A stretch of DNA of 24,009 nt from JAWCLZ01 sp037443105 (GCA_037443105.1 JBBIOZ010000018.1:1-24009); one strand, 5' to 3'. Shown: positions 7,505-15,165, numbered from the stretch's first letter. Notes: generated from the letters alone by a model not told the origin. Program-made: numbers and translations.

Positions 7505-7518
7505 TTTATATTTAAATA
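7505..7518 (+). promoter_or_regulatory. TATA box for the secreted phosphatase-superfamily gene
   Basis: TTTATATTTAAATA lies 40-53 bases upstream of the ATG at 7558, which would give a leader of roughly 15-20 bases. Inferred from composition and spacing in an already A/T-rich gap. Confidence 0.4.
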
Positions 7519-7557
7519 TGCAAAGCTATTTATTCCTATATTTCTTGATGCAGGCTT

Positions 7558-8895
7558 ATGAGAAAGCTCTTTGCAGCATTCATTATCGTCGCTATCATCG
7601 CTTTTGCCGCGCAAGTTGTGAATGCTGATGAATGCTTTTTGCGCAGCATTGAAAAGAAGAATGGAGCGATATTGCTCATAGTTGATGGAATGGGGGCGAG
7701 CTATCTCTCAACCTATAATTACACTCCTCTGGATCTTAAAGGCATGCAGCTGAGGAAAGCACGCACAGATAACCTCTCATATATCGCAAGCAAGGGCATA
7801 CTGGTGGAGGATGTCCGCGCGCTAGAGCCAGATACCCAGAGTGGGCACGCTATCATTGCATCGGGCTACTCCAAAGCTAATGTCGAAATATTAAACTATG
7901 AGCACGCCACAATTTTTGATATACTGCATAGCCAAGGGTATATCTGCATTGCAATTTTGCAGAAGGGCGATTTTGAAAGCATAGTTGCAAAGCAAGATCT
8001 AGCGATTTACGATTCCTCAAATTCTATAGATACTCCTACGCTTGAATTCAAGGGAAAACTTCAAACTCCACTGGCGAATTACATGTTTAAATTTAGGGAG
8101 AAATTGCCCAGTTACTTGCAAGTGGAAAAGGGAATTGGGAAATATGCGCAATATAATCGCTGGGCAGTAGAAAGTGCAAACTCAATTGCAAACTATATGG
8201 TAAATAATTATGCGAATCAAAAATTTTTTATAACAATAAACGCAGGCGGCGTTGACCAAGCAGCCCATGCTTATGATGCAGCGCGATATGTAGAAGTGAT
8301 TGAAAAGCTAGATGCACTTCTACCAGAGCTCTATGAAACCTGCGTTCGTAATAACTTATCATTAATCATCACTTCAGACCACGGGATGAAATTTTCAACA
8401 AGCAACTCAAGAGGGGGGCATGCGTCAGATAAATATAGAGGTTTTCTTGAGAGCCAGAGAATTCCCTTGATTATATATTCCCCTGGTGTTGAAAGTAAAT
8501 TTATATCAAATATTCATGAGCAAAGAGATATAGCTCCCTCGATTTTAAGCGCGCTTGATATCATAGAGCTACCGGTTTATGCGGATGGAAAGGCAATTCC
8601 ACTGCGCAGCTATATTAATTTAAAGATTATAACCGATGAAAAAGCAGATATAAGAATAATAAGAGAAAAAGAGCTTGTAGCAAAGATATTTACCAGCAAT
8701 GTAACTTTTTATGGTCTAGATGCAGGTAATTATACCATATATGTGAATGATGAGACAAAGCAGCTTAATCTCACCTCAGATAAGATATTATTTTTCTCCG
8801 GAAAAAGAGAGGTAGATAGCAATTTAATCAGCGCAATGGTTATATCTCTAGTCACAATTGGACTTTTAATCGCAAGCAGAATTGCAAAAAAGTAG
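7558..8895 (+). CDS. Secreted, membrane-anchored alkaline-phosphatase-superfamily protein
   Basis: 445 residues. Residues 1-23 are a signal peptide (charged MRK, hydrophobic core, AQVVNA before DE). The last 25 residues are a C-terminal membrane helix ending RIAKK, so the catalytic domain should face outside. Alkaline-phosphatase/iPGM-superfamily metal residues are visible: D43 (LIVDGMG), the nucleophile region PDTQSGH (T93 or S95, with H97), D233 and H237 (GGVDQAAHAYD), D274-H275 (TSDHGMKF) and H288 (GGHASD). A small beta-rich segment (about 345-415, LDAGNYTIYVNDETKQL) separates catalytic domain and anchor. The substrate is unknown: a phosphatase, phosphodiesterase or sulfatase acting on envelope or extracellular compounds. 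The gene ends directly against the convergent PUA gene. Confidence 0.85.
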   Translation: MRKLFAAFIIVAIIAFAAQVVNADECFLRSIEKKNGAILLIVDGMGASYLSTYNYTPLDLKGMQLRKARTDNLSYIASKGILVEDVRALEPDTQSGHAIIASGYSKANVEILNYEHATIFDILHSQGYICIAILQKGDFESIVAKQDLAIYDSSNSIDTPTLEFKGKLQTPLANYMFKFREKLPSYLQVEKGIGKYAQYNRWAVESANSIANYMVNNYANQKFFITINAGGVDQAAHAYDAARYVEVIEKLDALLPELYETCVRNNLSLIITSDHGMKFSTSNSRGGHASDKYRGFLESQRIPLIIYSPGVESKFISNIHEQRDIAPSILSALDIIELPVYADGKAIPLRSYINLKIITDEKADIRIIREKELVAKIFTSNVTFYGLDAGNYTIYVNDETKQLNLTSDKILFFSGKREVDSNLISAMVISLVTIGLLIASRIAKK

Positions 8896-9354
8896 TTATT
8901 CATTAGCGGCAGTGCGTATTTCCACTGCCACGCCTTTTTTAAAGCTAAGCATTTCCTGAGCAGAGAGCACTGCTTTACCTGTAGCAATAAGGCAGTCGTT
9001 CTTATCTACAACTAAGACTTCTTCACCTGCGCGTAGATCAGGATCAGCATCGATCACGTGGCGGGCAAAGGCAGATCTACCGCTAGCCACAAATGGCACA
9101 GCTTCATCGCTGATCACAACTCTAGATTTGGGAAATGGAAGAAATCTTCGAAGTCTCTCGCCTCCCTCCAAGCTTAGCGTTAGCAGACCATTGCTGGCGC
9201 GAAGGGATGCAATTCTTTTGCCGCCATCGTAGATCTGCCTCACTTTATCTCTGGAGGAATAAATGAATTCAACCGAATCTGGAAAAAGTGCTTTTCCAGC
9301 TCCAGCGCCAAATTGATAGTCAGCTATTACTCTCACGCGCTTGAGATCGCTCAT
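8896..9354 (-). CDS. PUA-domain RNA-binding protein
   Basis: 152-residue protein with an N-terminal domain (RVRVIADYQFGAGAGKALFP) and a C-terminal PUA domain (about residues 70-150, SRVVISDEAVPFVASGRSA, ADPDLRAGEEVLVVD, IATGKAVLSAQEM). The same pair of domains is found at the C-terminus of archaeal tRNA-guanine transglycosylase (archaeosine) proteins and as stand-alone archaeal proteins. A role in tRNA or rRNA modification is likely, but the enzyme partner is unknown. The frame extends upstream to 9417 but would then overlap the neighbour, and ATG 9354 (MSDLKRVRV) matches the family start. It lies 13 bases after the small membrane protein gene, with no strong ribosome site. Confidence 0.82.
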   Translation of the reverse strand: MSDLKRVRVIADYQFGAGAGKALFPDSVEFIYSSRDKVRQIYDGGKRIASLRASNGLLTLSLEGGERLRRFLPFPKSRVVISDEAVPFVASGRSAFARHVIDADPDLRAGEEVLVVDKNDCLIATGKAVLSAQEMLSFKKGVAVEIRTAANE

Positions 9355-9367
9355 GTTCGCTACGAAA

Positions 9368-9640
9368 TTAAGATTTCTTAAATTTAACCTCCAGCCAGTC
9401 TCCAACGTAAGTACCAATTACGAAGAGAATTGCCAGCCAGCCGATGGCAATTATCCATAGAATAGGCGAAACCAGTAAGAATAAAAGGCCTCCGAAGAGA
9501 GAGCCTATCACCCCGAAGATTATTCCTAGAATTAAACCAATTAAAAGTCCTTTTTTCAGCAATTTAATGCGATCTTCCTTGCCTGGATTGATATATCCAT
9601 AGCCAACTCCTAAAAGCAATGTTAATAGTTCAAGCCACAT
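9368..9640 (-). CDS. Small glycine-zipper membrane protein
   Basis: 90 residues, almost wholly hydrophobic. A first helix (WLELLTLLLGVGYGYI) is followed by a short charged loop (GKEDRIKLLKK). A long glycine-rich segment (GLLIGLILGIIFGVIG) and one or two further helices (LLFLLVSPILWIIAIGW, AILFVIGTYVGDW) lead to a basic tail. I do not recognise a family with known function. The gene sits 20 bases after the EF-Tu-like miniprotein and 13 before the PUA gene, suggesting one transcript. ATG 9640 follows a GAGGGAAG sequence. Confidence 0.75.
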   Translation of the reverse strand: MWLELLTLLLGVGYGYINPGKEDRIKLLKKGLLIGLILGIIFGVIGSLFGGLLFLLVSPILWIIAIGWLAILFVIGTYVGDWLEVKFKKS

Positions 9641-9660
9641 GCACTTCCCTCTTCTTATCT

Positions 9661-9918
9661 TTATTTCTTAAGCTTGTACACAATATCCCCTGGTCTAACC
9701 ACATCCTTCACCTTGACTCCAATTGTCTGTCCCTTTTCAGCCCTATTGACAGGTGTTTTTTCAATCTGCATTGAATCAATTTTTTGTTCAAAATTTGTTG
9801 TAGCACCTTGAATTTGAATTGTATCACCAATTTGCATGAAACCACTGGTGATCTTTATCCCTGCAACACCTATTTTACTCCAGTACTTGAAGACCTCTCC
9901 AACTTTTTCCCTCTCCAT
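9661..9918 (-). CDS. Translation-elongation-factor-like miniprotein (EF-Tu domain 2 fold)
   Basis: 85 residues that correspond only to the beta-barrel domain 2 of EF-Tu/IF2-type GTPases: KVGEVFKYWSKIGVAGIKI, then FMQIGDTIQIQG, then MQIEKTPVNRAEKGQTIGVK and RPGDIVYKL. There is no GTPase domain, so it is not a translation factor by itself. Such stand-alone domains occur in bacteria and archaea, sometimes near U32 peptidases and sulfur-carrier genes; their role is unknown. ATG 9918 has GGTGA 7 bases before it, and a TATA-like AATTATTTATCC lies about 35-45 bases upstream. It is probably the first gene of the 9918-to-8896 transcript. Confidence 0.82.
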   Translation of the reverse strand: MEREKVGEVFKYWSKIGVAGIKITSGFMQIGDTIQIQGATTNFEQKIDSMQIEKTPVNRAEKGQTIGVKVKDVVRPGDIVYKLKK

Positions 9919-9968
9919 GGTTTTTCACCTTTTTACCTTTGATGTTACTGGATAAATAATTTTCTTCT

Positions 9969-10493
9969 TTAAAGCATCTTTTTATCAAACTCATCCACCA
10001 CAGCTAGCAAATTATTAACTGCTTGCTTAACTAGATTTTCACAGAGATATTTATTTAAATTCAAATTTGCATATTTTCGCTTCCCTTCAATTGTGGTGAG
10101 ATCGCATTTGGTTAAGCTGAAGCAGATCGCAGAGCCAAATTGTTTCTCAAATCTTGAATAAAATTCGAGAGCAGCGGCATAGGCTCTTTCTTTATGCTCT
10201 TCATCAGTGTAATTTTTTCTACCCATCTTCAACCCCAGTGCCATTATGCATCCTGTAACAGCTCCGCAGATCGAGCCTTTCCTTCCAATTCCAGCTCCAA
10301 AGCAAGTGGCGATATTTGGAATAACCTCACTCTCAAGCTTCCAGTGCTGTGAAAGTGCTAGTAAAATCGCCTCAGCGCAGTTGTAGCCAGCTGCGAAGTA
10401 TTGAGCGGCTCTCTTTGCAACAAGCTGGCGGATGTACTCTGGGTCTTCTCTTATTTCTATGAATTCAACTTTCTCATAAGCATTTTTAGTCAT
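9969..10493 (-). CDS. C_GCAxxG_C_C family redox protein
   Basis: 174 residues. The family signature is clear: GYNCAEAILLAL (C39), then ATCFGAGIGRKGSICGAVTG (C64, C76) and C82, followed by ICFSLTKCDL (C124, C130) and C151. The spacing of cysteines around a hydrophobic helical core is that of the C_GCAxxG_C_C (DVU1555-type) proteins, thought to be redox-active or metal-binding; the exact reaction is not known. ATG 10493 is chosen over ATG 10520 because GGAGG lies 7 bases before it. The gene has its own TATA box and ends about 50 bases before the EF-Tu-like gene. Confidence 0.88.
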   Translation of the reverse strand: MTKNAYEKVEFIEIREDPEYIRQLVAKRAAQYFAAGYNCAEAILLALSQHWKLESEVIPNIATCFGAGIGRKGSICGAVTGCIMALGLKMGRKNYTDEEHKERAYAAALEFYSRFEKQFGSAICFSLTKCDLTTIEGKRKYANLNLNKYLCENLVKQAVNNLLAVVDEFDKKML

Positions 10494-10550
10494 CTTTCTG
10501 CCTCCCTTTTTATTTTTCATTGCCTCAAAATGAAGGATAGTGTTAACTTA

Positions 10551-10563
10551 GTTTTTTATAAAT
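10551..10563 (-). promoter_or_regulatory. TATA box for the C_GCAxxG_C_C gene
   Basis: On the minus strand ATTTATAAAAAAC lies about 60-70 bases before the ATG at 10493, so the transcript would start near 10532 with a leader of roughly 40 bases. A long hairpin (10564-10609) adjoins it directly upstream, where an archaeal activator or repressor could act. Confidence 0.5.
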
Positions 10564-10609
10564 CCTAAGGTTACAATTCCATTTGGGGATGGAAATTGAA
10601 CACCTTAGG
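10564..10609. repeat. Isolated 46-base imperfect palindrome (CRISPR-repeat-like)
   Basis: Outer arms CCTAAGGT and ACCTTAGG (8 bp, perfect) enclose CAATTCCAT and ATGGAAATTG (9 bp with one bulged base) around a TTGGGG loop. The inner part, from GTTACAATTCC to GGAAATTGAAC (10570-10601, 32 bases), has the length and ends (GTT...GAAC) of many archaeal CRISPR repeats, but only one copy is present. It abuts the TATA box of the C_GCAxxG_C_C gene. Confidence 0.6.
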
Positions 10610-10695
10610 TTTTGGAGTATTGTGAGTTGTTTGATGATAGGGATTTTGTTGAGCGTGAAACTGTTATTTGGAAACTTGGTAGGTAGTACTCAGTT

Positions 10696-11775
10696 CTATT
10701 CCAGCAGTTCATTTACTCTTCGAGGCTCAAATTCTTCAACTTCAAGTATATTGCGAATGAAGCAAAAGAGCTTTATCCTCACTTTCAGCGGTAGAGTGGG
10801 ATACCAAACTGGGCTGGCTATCACCAGCGCGCGGAAGACATAGAAGGGTGGCATGAATTTTAATATCTCGCTATCACTGGTTTTCTCAAGATAATTGTTA
10901 ATGAAGACATCGAAGAGCTGCTGGAACTCTCCCTCGAGTTTGCCATATTTCTGAAGAGAATAGAATAAATAGTTCATGCTCATCGTTGCTACATCATCCG
11001 CTGGCTCTCCATACTCCCCTCTGCTTCGATCCAGAACAGTGAAATCAATGCCCTCTCTGAAAATTACATTCCAGGGATGATAGTCGCCGTGCACCACGCT
11101 GAGTCTCTCAGCGTGACCTCTAAGTTTGAATCTCCATTCAATGCATTTTTGCTCGATTTTGCAAAAATCTCGAGGTGAAGCGAGTTCGAAATTTTCTGGA
11201 TAGCTGTCAATCAATCCCATGATGCATTCACCGTGACCCACTAGCTCTCGAATTCTGCGCTTGTAGAGTTCTTCATCCCTATGCTTTTGAGAATGAATCT
11301 CAACCAGATAATCTGACAGTGCTCTTGCTCTAGCTAGATCGAGTTCCCTCAGCTTTCCTCCATCTCTCAATCTATCTAGGTCGAAATGATACTCTCTGCC
11401 CTGAACTTTCTCCATTAAAAGAAAAAACTCCTCTGCCTTTGCTGCTGAAAAAAGCTCCCCTTCTTTAGTGAAATAGCCCACGTCAAGCGCTTTAACGTGT
11501 TTAGGGAGTTTATTAAAAGCTGAGTACTGCCATAGCAATATCTGAGCTCGATCTGAGAAATGGTCGTGCCCGAAGCCTTTTTGCACGCGTATTGAGGAGA
11601 GCACTAGAGACTTTTTTTCACCATTGACTTCAATTTCTATTTCCAGTGGCTTGCCATAACCAAAACCTTTAAGCTCATACTTTTCTTCTATTCTTCTGCC
11701 TATTTCACCTGTGTATAAAATCTCCACTTTCTCTCCAAATTGCTGCTGCAAATACTTTCTCAAGCTAAGTACCAT
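10696..11775 (-). CDS. Aminoglycoside-phosphotransferase-fold (APH family) small-molecule kinase
   Basis: 359 residues of the APH/choline-kinase fold. The catalytic loop VVHGDYHPWNVIF (D231, N236) and the metal-binding TVLDRSRGEYGEPADDVA (D249, D260/261) are intact. The N-terminal lobe (GKPLEIEIEVNGEKKSLVLS) is more diverged, but K65 or the KK at 54-55 could contact ATP. Members phosphorylate sugars, amino sugars, choline, homoserine or similar small molecules; the substrate here is unknown and antibiotic resistance should not be assumed. ATG 11775 follows GGGAG at good spacing. It starts 14 bases after the S-adenosylhomocysteinase stop, so co-transcription is likely, and a substrate linked to the methyl cycle (nucleoside or methylthioribose-like) is possible but unproven. 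Confidence 0.85.
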   Translation of the reverse strand: MVLSLRKYLQQQFGEKVEILYTGEIGRRIEEKYELKGFGYGKPLEIEIEVNGEKKSLVLSSIRVQKGFGHDHFSDRAQILLWQYSAFNKLPKHVKALDVGYFTKEGELFSAAKAEEFFLLMEKVQGREYHFDLDRLRDGGKLRELDLARARALSDYLVEIHSQKHRDEELYKRRIRELVGHGECIMGLIDSYPENFELASPRDFCKIEQKCIEWRFKLRGHAERLSVVHGDYHPWNVIFREGIDFTVLDRSRGEYGEPADDVATMSMNYLFYSLQKYGKLEGEFQQLFDVFINNYLEKTSDSEILKFMPPFYVFRALVIASPVWYPTLPLKVRIKLFCFIRNILEVEEFEPRRVNELLE

Positions 11776-11789
11776 TATATCTCCCGCTC

Positions 11790-13046
11790 CTACGTGCCCA
11801 TTTTCCAGCTCCTGAGATATCTCTCCTGCTTTTTAGTAAGCGATTCTATTTTAATTTTCAAGCTAGCGAGCTTTAACCTAGCTACTTTTTTGTCTATTTC
11901 CTCTGGCACTGGATATACTCGATTCTCCAGTTCCCCGTGATGCTCAGCAAGGTATTTCACACATAGTGCTTGATTTGCGAAGCTCATATCCATAACTTCT
12001 GGTGGATGACCATAAGCTGCAGCGAGGTTAACAAGTCTACCCTCGGCTAGTAGATAGATCCTTCGTCCATCCCTGAGAATATATTCATCGACATTTTCCT
12101 TGACATTTTGTTTTTTCACCGCAAGTTTTTCTAAATCTGGAATATCTATTTCAACATTGAAGTGCCCTGCGTTTGCTAAGATAGCTTGATCTTTCATCAG
12201 CTTGAAGTGCTCCTTCCTAATGACAGAGATATTCCCCGTTACCGTTATGAATAAATCGCCCACTCTAGCTGCTTCTTTCATATCCATTACTCGAAATCCA
12301 TCCATCACCGCTTCAAGTGCTTTCCTTGGGTCGGTTTCAACCACAACCACATTTGCCCCCATACCGCGAGCGCGCATTGCAACTCCCCGGCCGCACCAGC
12401 CGTAGCCAACGATGACCAAGGTTTTGCCTGCGATCAAAATATTCGTTGCATTTAATATACCATGGATGGTGCTCTGTCCAGTTCCATAGCGATTGTCGAA
12501 CATCATTTTGGTTTCAGCATCGTTAACTGCTATAACCGGATATTTTAAAGCACCCTCTTTAGCCATGGCCCTCAATCGTGTTATCCCAGTTGTGGTTTCC
12601 TCGCAGCCTCCAAATATATTAGGTATCAACTCGCTATGTTTCTCATGGATCATTGCAATTGTATCAGCGCCATCATCCAGCGTGATATTTGGCTTGATCT
12701 TCAGCGCCTCTTCAATGCATCGATAATATTCTTTTTCGCTCTCTCCCTTGATGGCATAAACGCATATACCCTCACTAGCAAGCGCAGCTGCAACGTCGTC
12801 CTGCGTGCTCAAAGGATTGCTTGCTGTCAATGAAATCTCCGCTCCGCCACTTCGCAGCGTATAAATTAAATTGGCGGTCTCAACTGTTACGTGCAAACAA
12901 GCAGTTATCCTAAGTTTCTCCAGAGGCTTGCTTTCTCTGTATTCTTTTTCAATCAACTGCAGCACAGGCATGTGCCGCCTTGCCCACTCAATTCTTTTTT
13001 TACCAACTTCAGCTAGCTTGATATCCTTCACAATGTATTTCTTCAT
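11790..13046 (-). CDS. ahcY: Adenosylhomocysteinase (S-adenosyl- or S-inosylhomocysteine hydrolase)
   Basis: 418 residues. It removes the S-adenosylhomocysteine left by methyltransferases, giving homocysteine; in some methanogens the enzyme instead prefers S-inosylhomocysteine. Features include CLHVTVETANLIYTLRSGGA, TASNPLSTQDDVAAAL, DDGADT, the signature GGCEETTTGITRL, the active-site stretch VNDAETKMMFDNRYGTGQST, and the NAD-binding VIVGYGWCGRGVA Rossmann motif. The C-terminus ends ...LTKKQERYLRSWKMGT, so the usual Lys/Tyr tail reaching the neighbouring subunit's NAD in eukaryotic enzymes is absent, as in other archaeal and Thermotoga-like enzymes. ATG 13046 has GAGGT 7 bases before it, and a TATA-like TTATATTTTATC lies in the gap to the FAD gene. 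It is followed closely by the APH-fold kinase. Confidence 0.95.
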   Translation of the reverse strand: MKKYIVKDIKLAEVGKKRIEWARRHMPVLQLIEKEYRESKPLEKLRITACLHVTVETANLIYTLRSGGAEISLTASNPLSTQDDVAAALASEGICVYAIKGESEKEYYRCIEEALKIKPNITLDDGADTIAMIHEKHSELIPNIFGGCEETTTGITRLRAMAKEGALKYPVIAVNDAETKMMFDNRYGTGQSTIHGILNATNILIAGKTLVIVGYGWCGRGVAMRARGMGANVVVVETDPRKALEAVMDGFRVMDMKEAARVGDLFITVTGNISVIRKEHFKLMKDQAILANAGHFNVEIDIPDLEKLAVKKQNVKENVDEYILRDGRRIYLLAEGRLVNLAAAYGHPPEVMDMSFANQALCVKYLAEHHGELENRVYPVPEEIDKKVARLKLASLKIKIESLTKKQERYLRSWKMGT

Positions 13047-13098
13047 GGATCTACCTCGGATTGCAAGTGATAAAATATAATTTACATCAAATCACTTC

Positions 13099-14484
13099 TC
13101 AGATTCTCTTTTTCTTATCTATCTGAGCTTTAATATGCTCTCCTGCAATTATCCCGGTTGCTGCAGAGGTAACTATGCTTCGACTTACCCCAGCTCCATC
13201 CCCTATTGCATATAAGCCCTTAATTTGAGTTTCAAAGCCCTCCCAAGTGATCACGCGCTGTGCTGAGAATTTTATCTCAGGTGCATAGAGCAGCGTTGAG
13301 TCAGAGGCAACTCCTGGTACTACTTTATCCAGCATATCAAGGCCCTCTATAATATCTGTAACTATTCGAGCTGGCATTGCCATTGATATGTCTCCAGGAG
13401 TTACATCCTTAAATGTAGGTACTATATAGCTTCTATCGATTCTCTCCCAGGTAGATCTTCGACCTCTTTTTAAGTCGCCCAATCTCTGTATCAATGGCTT
13501 GCCCCCTCCAATGGTATTCGCCAGCTGAGCAATGGAATAACCATAAGCAGTTGTATCCTCAACTGGCTCGGTTAGGTTCACTCTAACTATGAATGCAAAA
13601 TTGGTATTGTTTGATTGCTTTTCGCGCAGGGAGTGGCCATTTACACCAACTACATCGTCGTATTGCTCCTTAACCACAAATCCATATGGGCAGGTGCAAA
13701 ATGTTCTCACTAGATCGTCATAAGTTGGCGTATGCATCCTAAACTTTGGGTCCCAGTTTATCTTTATTACATCCTCGTATACAACCGCTGGCACCTCAAC
13801 ACGCACTCCTATGTCGATTGGAAGATGCTTCAACGGAATGTTTAACTTGCGGCAGACTTTCTCAAGAAAATTAAAGCCAGATCTACCTGGAGCAAGCACT
13901 ATAAAATCGGCTTCTATTTTCTTCACCCCTTCATCGTTTACAACCACTACGCCAGTTACTCGCCCATCTTTAACTTCAATGTCTTCAACTGTGGTGCGGA
14001 GCAAGAATTTAACGCCTTTGGCTTCCATTTCATTTTTAATAGATTGAACAAGCTTTGGCAGTTTATCGCTGCCTATATGGCGCTGCTTGATTGGGACGAA
14101 TTCGATGCCATAGGCTGCAGCTTTTTGAACCAAGCTTTCAGCGCCAACAGCGCCTACCTCATTGGTTGCACCGTGTTTAACGAATACCTCGTCAACTCTT
14201 TGAATCAATTCCCAAGATTTCTCAGGGGAAACAAATTCTTTCAAGCTCCCGCCAATCTCAGGATGGAGATTTAACTTACCATCCGACATGCATCCAGCGC
14301 CGCCTATGCCGCATATTACATCGCAAGTCGAACAATGTATGCACTCTTCCTGCTCTAGGAGTTTGCAGCGCCGCTCCAGTGCCTCTTTCCCCTTATCGAT
14401 CACCAATATATCTGCTTTTCCGGTGAGCTCCATCGCAGCAAAGAGACCAGCTGGACCTGCGCCAACTATTACTACTTTTTTCAT
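13099..14484 (-). CDS. FAD-dependent dehydrogenase (COG2509 type)
   Basis: 461-residue flavoprotein. The Rossmann FAD-binding motif VVIVGAGPAGLFAAMEL opens the protein, FIVLAPGRSG is the second FAD contact, and LYAIGDGAGVSRSIVTSA near the end is the flavin-binding GD motif. A cysteine-rich stretch, CIHCSTCDVICGIGGAGC (about residues 48-65), and GGAGCMSDGKLNL are typical of COG2509 proteins, annotated as uncharacterised FAD-dependent dehydrogenases. The substrate is not known, and the cysteines could hold a cluster or be redox-active. ATG 14484 follows GAGGCGAAG. It stands 52 bases upstream of ahcY, which has its own likely promoter, so linkage is uncertain. Confidence 0.9.
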   Translation of the reverse strand: MKKVVIVGAGPAGLFAAMELTGKADILVIDKGKEALERRCKLLEQEECIHCSTCDVICGIGGAGCMSDGKLNLHPEIGGSLKEFVSPEKSWELIQRVDEVFVKHGATNEVGAVGAESLVQKAAAYGIEFVPIKQRHIGSDKLPKLVQSIKNEMEAKGVKFLLRTTVEDIEVKDGRVTGVVVVNDEGVKKIEADFIVLAPGRSGFNFLEKVCRKLNIPLKHLPIDIGVRVEVPAVVYEDVIKINWDPKFRMHTPTYDDLVRTFCTCPYGFVVKEQYDDVVGVNGHSLREKQSNNTNFAFIVRVNLTEPVEDTTAYGYSIAQLANTIGGGKPLIQRLGDLKRGRRSTWERIDRSYIVPTFKDVTPGDISMAMPARIVTDIIEGLDMLDKVVPGVASDSTLLYAPEIKFSAQRVITWEGFETQIKGLYAIGDGAGVSRSIVTSAATGIIAGEHIKAQIDKKKRI

Positions 14485-14766
14485 TCTTCGCCTCGACTAA
14501 AACCTCTTTCTTTTTAGTACTATTGGCTTATCAAATTTACTGTCATAGTGAAGTTTCTAAATTCGAGTGTTTATTTTCAATTGGAATTTAGAAGTAGGTC
14601 GATCGATTAAATAGCGGCAATATCTTAGTATGCTATTTGCGAAATGTATTTTAATTGTTATAAAATTTTGTTATCTAACACCGCATCCAGAAGTTCGGTT
14701 AAATTTAAATATTATTAGAAAATAAAATATTAATATTTGATTTGTTAATTGATAGGGGGTTTGAAG
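14485..14766. other. 282-base divergent intergenic region with two inverted repeats
   Basis: It lies between the FAD dehydrogenase (minus) and the winged-helix gene (plus). TTCTAAATTC at 14555-14564 is perfectly repeated as GAATTTAGAA at 14584-14593. AAATAGC and GCTATTT also face each other across 16 bases near 14610-14640, preceded by the palindrome TCGATCGA. A TATA-like TAAATTTAAATATTA (14700-14714) is well placed for the plus-strand gene. No coding sequence is evident. Confidence 0.45.
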
Positions 14767-15165
14767 GTGGAAAGTGAAGCCACAGCTGCATCTCTATTAA
14801 AAACAGAAATATCGCTGCCTGTAGAAGACGACCTTGAATTTTTGATTAAACTGCAGCGAAAGTGGGAAGAGATAACCAAAACTAGAAAGGCTGGGAAGAC
14901 CTTTTTCTCAGGCAGTTTATATCTCTTTATCCAGAACTTCCCTGATGGGTATCGCAAGTTTGAGGAGATCTCATCGCAGATGCAAATGCTCTCCTCTCGC
15001 ACTGTTGAAAAGCATATTGAATGTTTAACAGCTGTAGGAATACTTGCAAGAGGCGAGGGGAAAAAAGTTGCATTAACTTTAACAGGTAAAAAAGTCGCTG
15101 AAGTTTTGCATAGATACGATCAAAATGTTTTGGAAGAACAGCTTTTAATCGACTTGAAGAAATAA
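14767..15165 (+). CDS. Winged-helix DNA-binding protein, probably truncated by a frameshift
   Basis: 132 residues with a C-terminal winged helix: FEEISSQMQMLSSRTVEKHI (recognition helix), ECLTAVGILARGEGKKVALT (wing), then LTGKKVAEVLHRYDQN. The N-terminal half is acidic and helical, with KTFFSGSLYLFIQNFP in the middle. GTG 14767 has AGGGGG 7 bases upstream, better placed than TTG 14749 or 14761. The frame stops at 15165 after LIDLKK. The -1 frame continues as a cysteine/histidine-rich tail with no start codon of its own, ending against the convergent gene, so this product is probably shorter than its ancestor. It is likely a transcription regulator; targets are unknown. Confidence 0.7.
   Translation: MESEATAASLLKTEISLPVEDDLEFLIKLQRKWEEITKTRKAGKTFFSGSLYLFIQNFPDGYRKFEEISSQMQMLSSRTVEKHIECLTAVGILARGEGKKVALTLTGKKVAEVLHRYDQNVLEEQLLIDLKK

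Noticed and set aside
9355..9417. Longer start for the PUA protein
   Set aside because: It would overlap the membrane protein gene by 50 bases and add a low-complexity N-terminus not seen in the family.
10564..10609. CRISPR array
   Set aside because: Only one repeat-like unit is present, with no spacer series and no cas genes in the window.
10583..10843. 86-codon plus-strand open frame starting in the palindrome
   Set aside because: Its second half runs antisense through the well-supported APH-fold kinase, it has a TTG start with no ribosome site, and its composition is not protein-like.
10696..11775. Antibiotic-resistance gene
   Set aside because: The APH fold is shared by many metabolic kinases, and the context is methyl-cycle metabolism in an archaeon.
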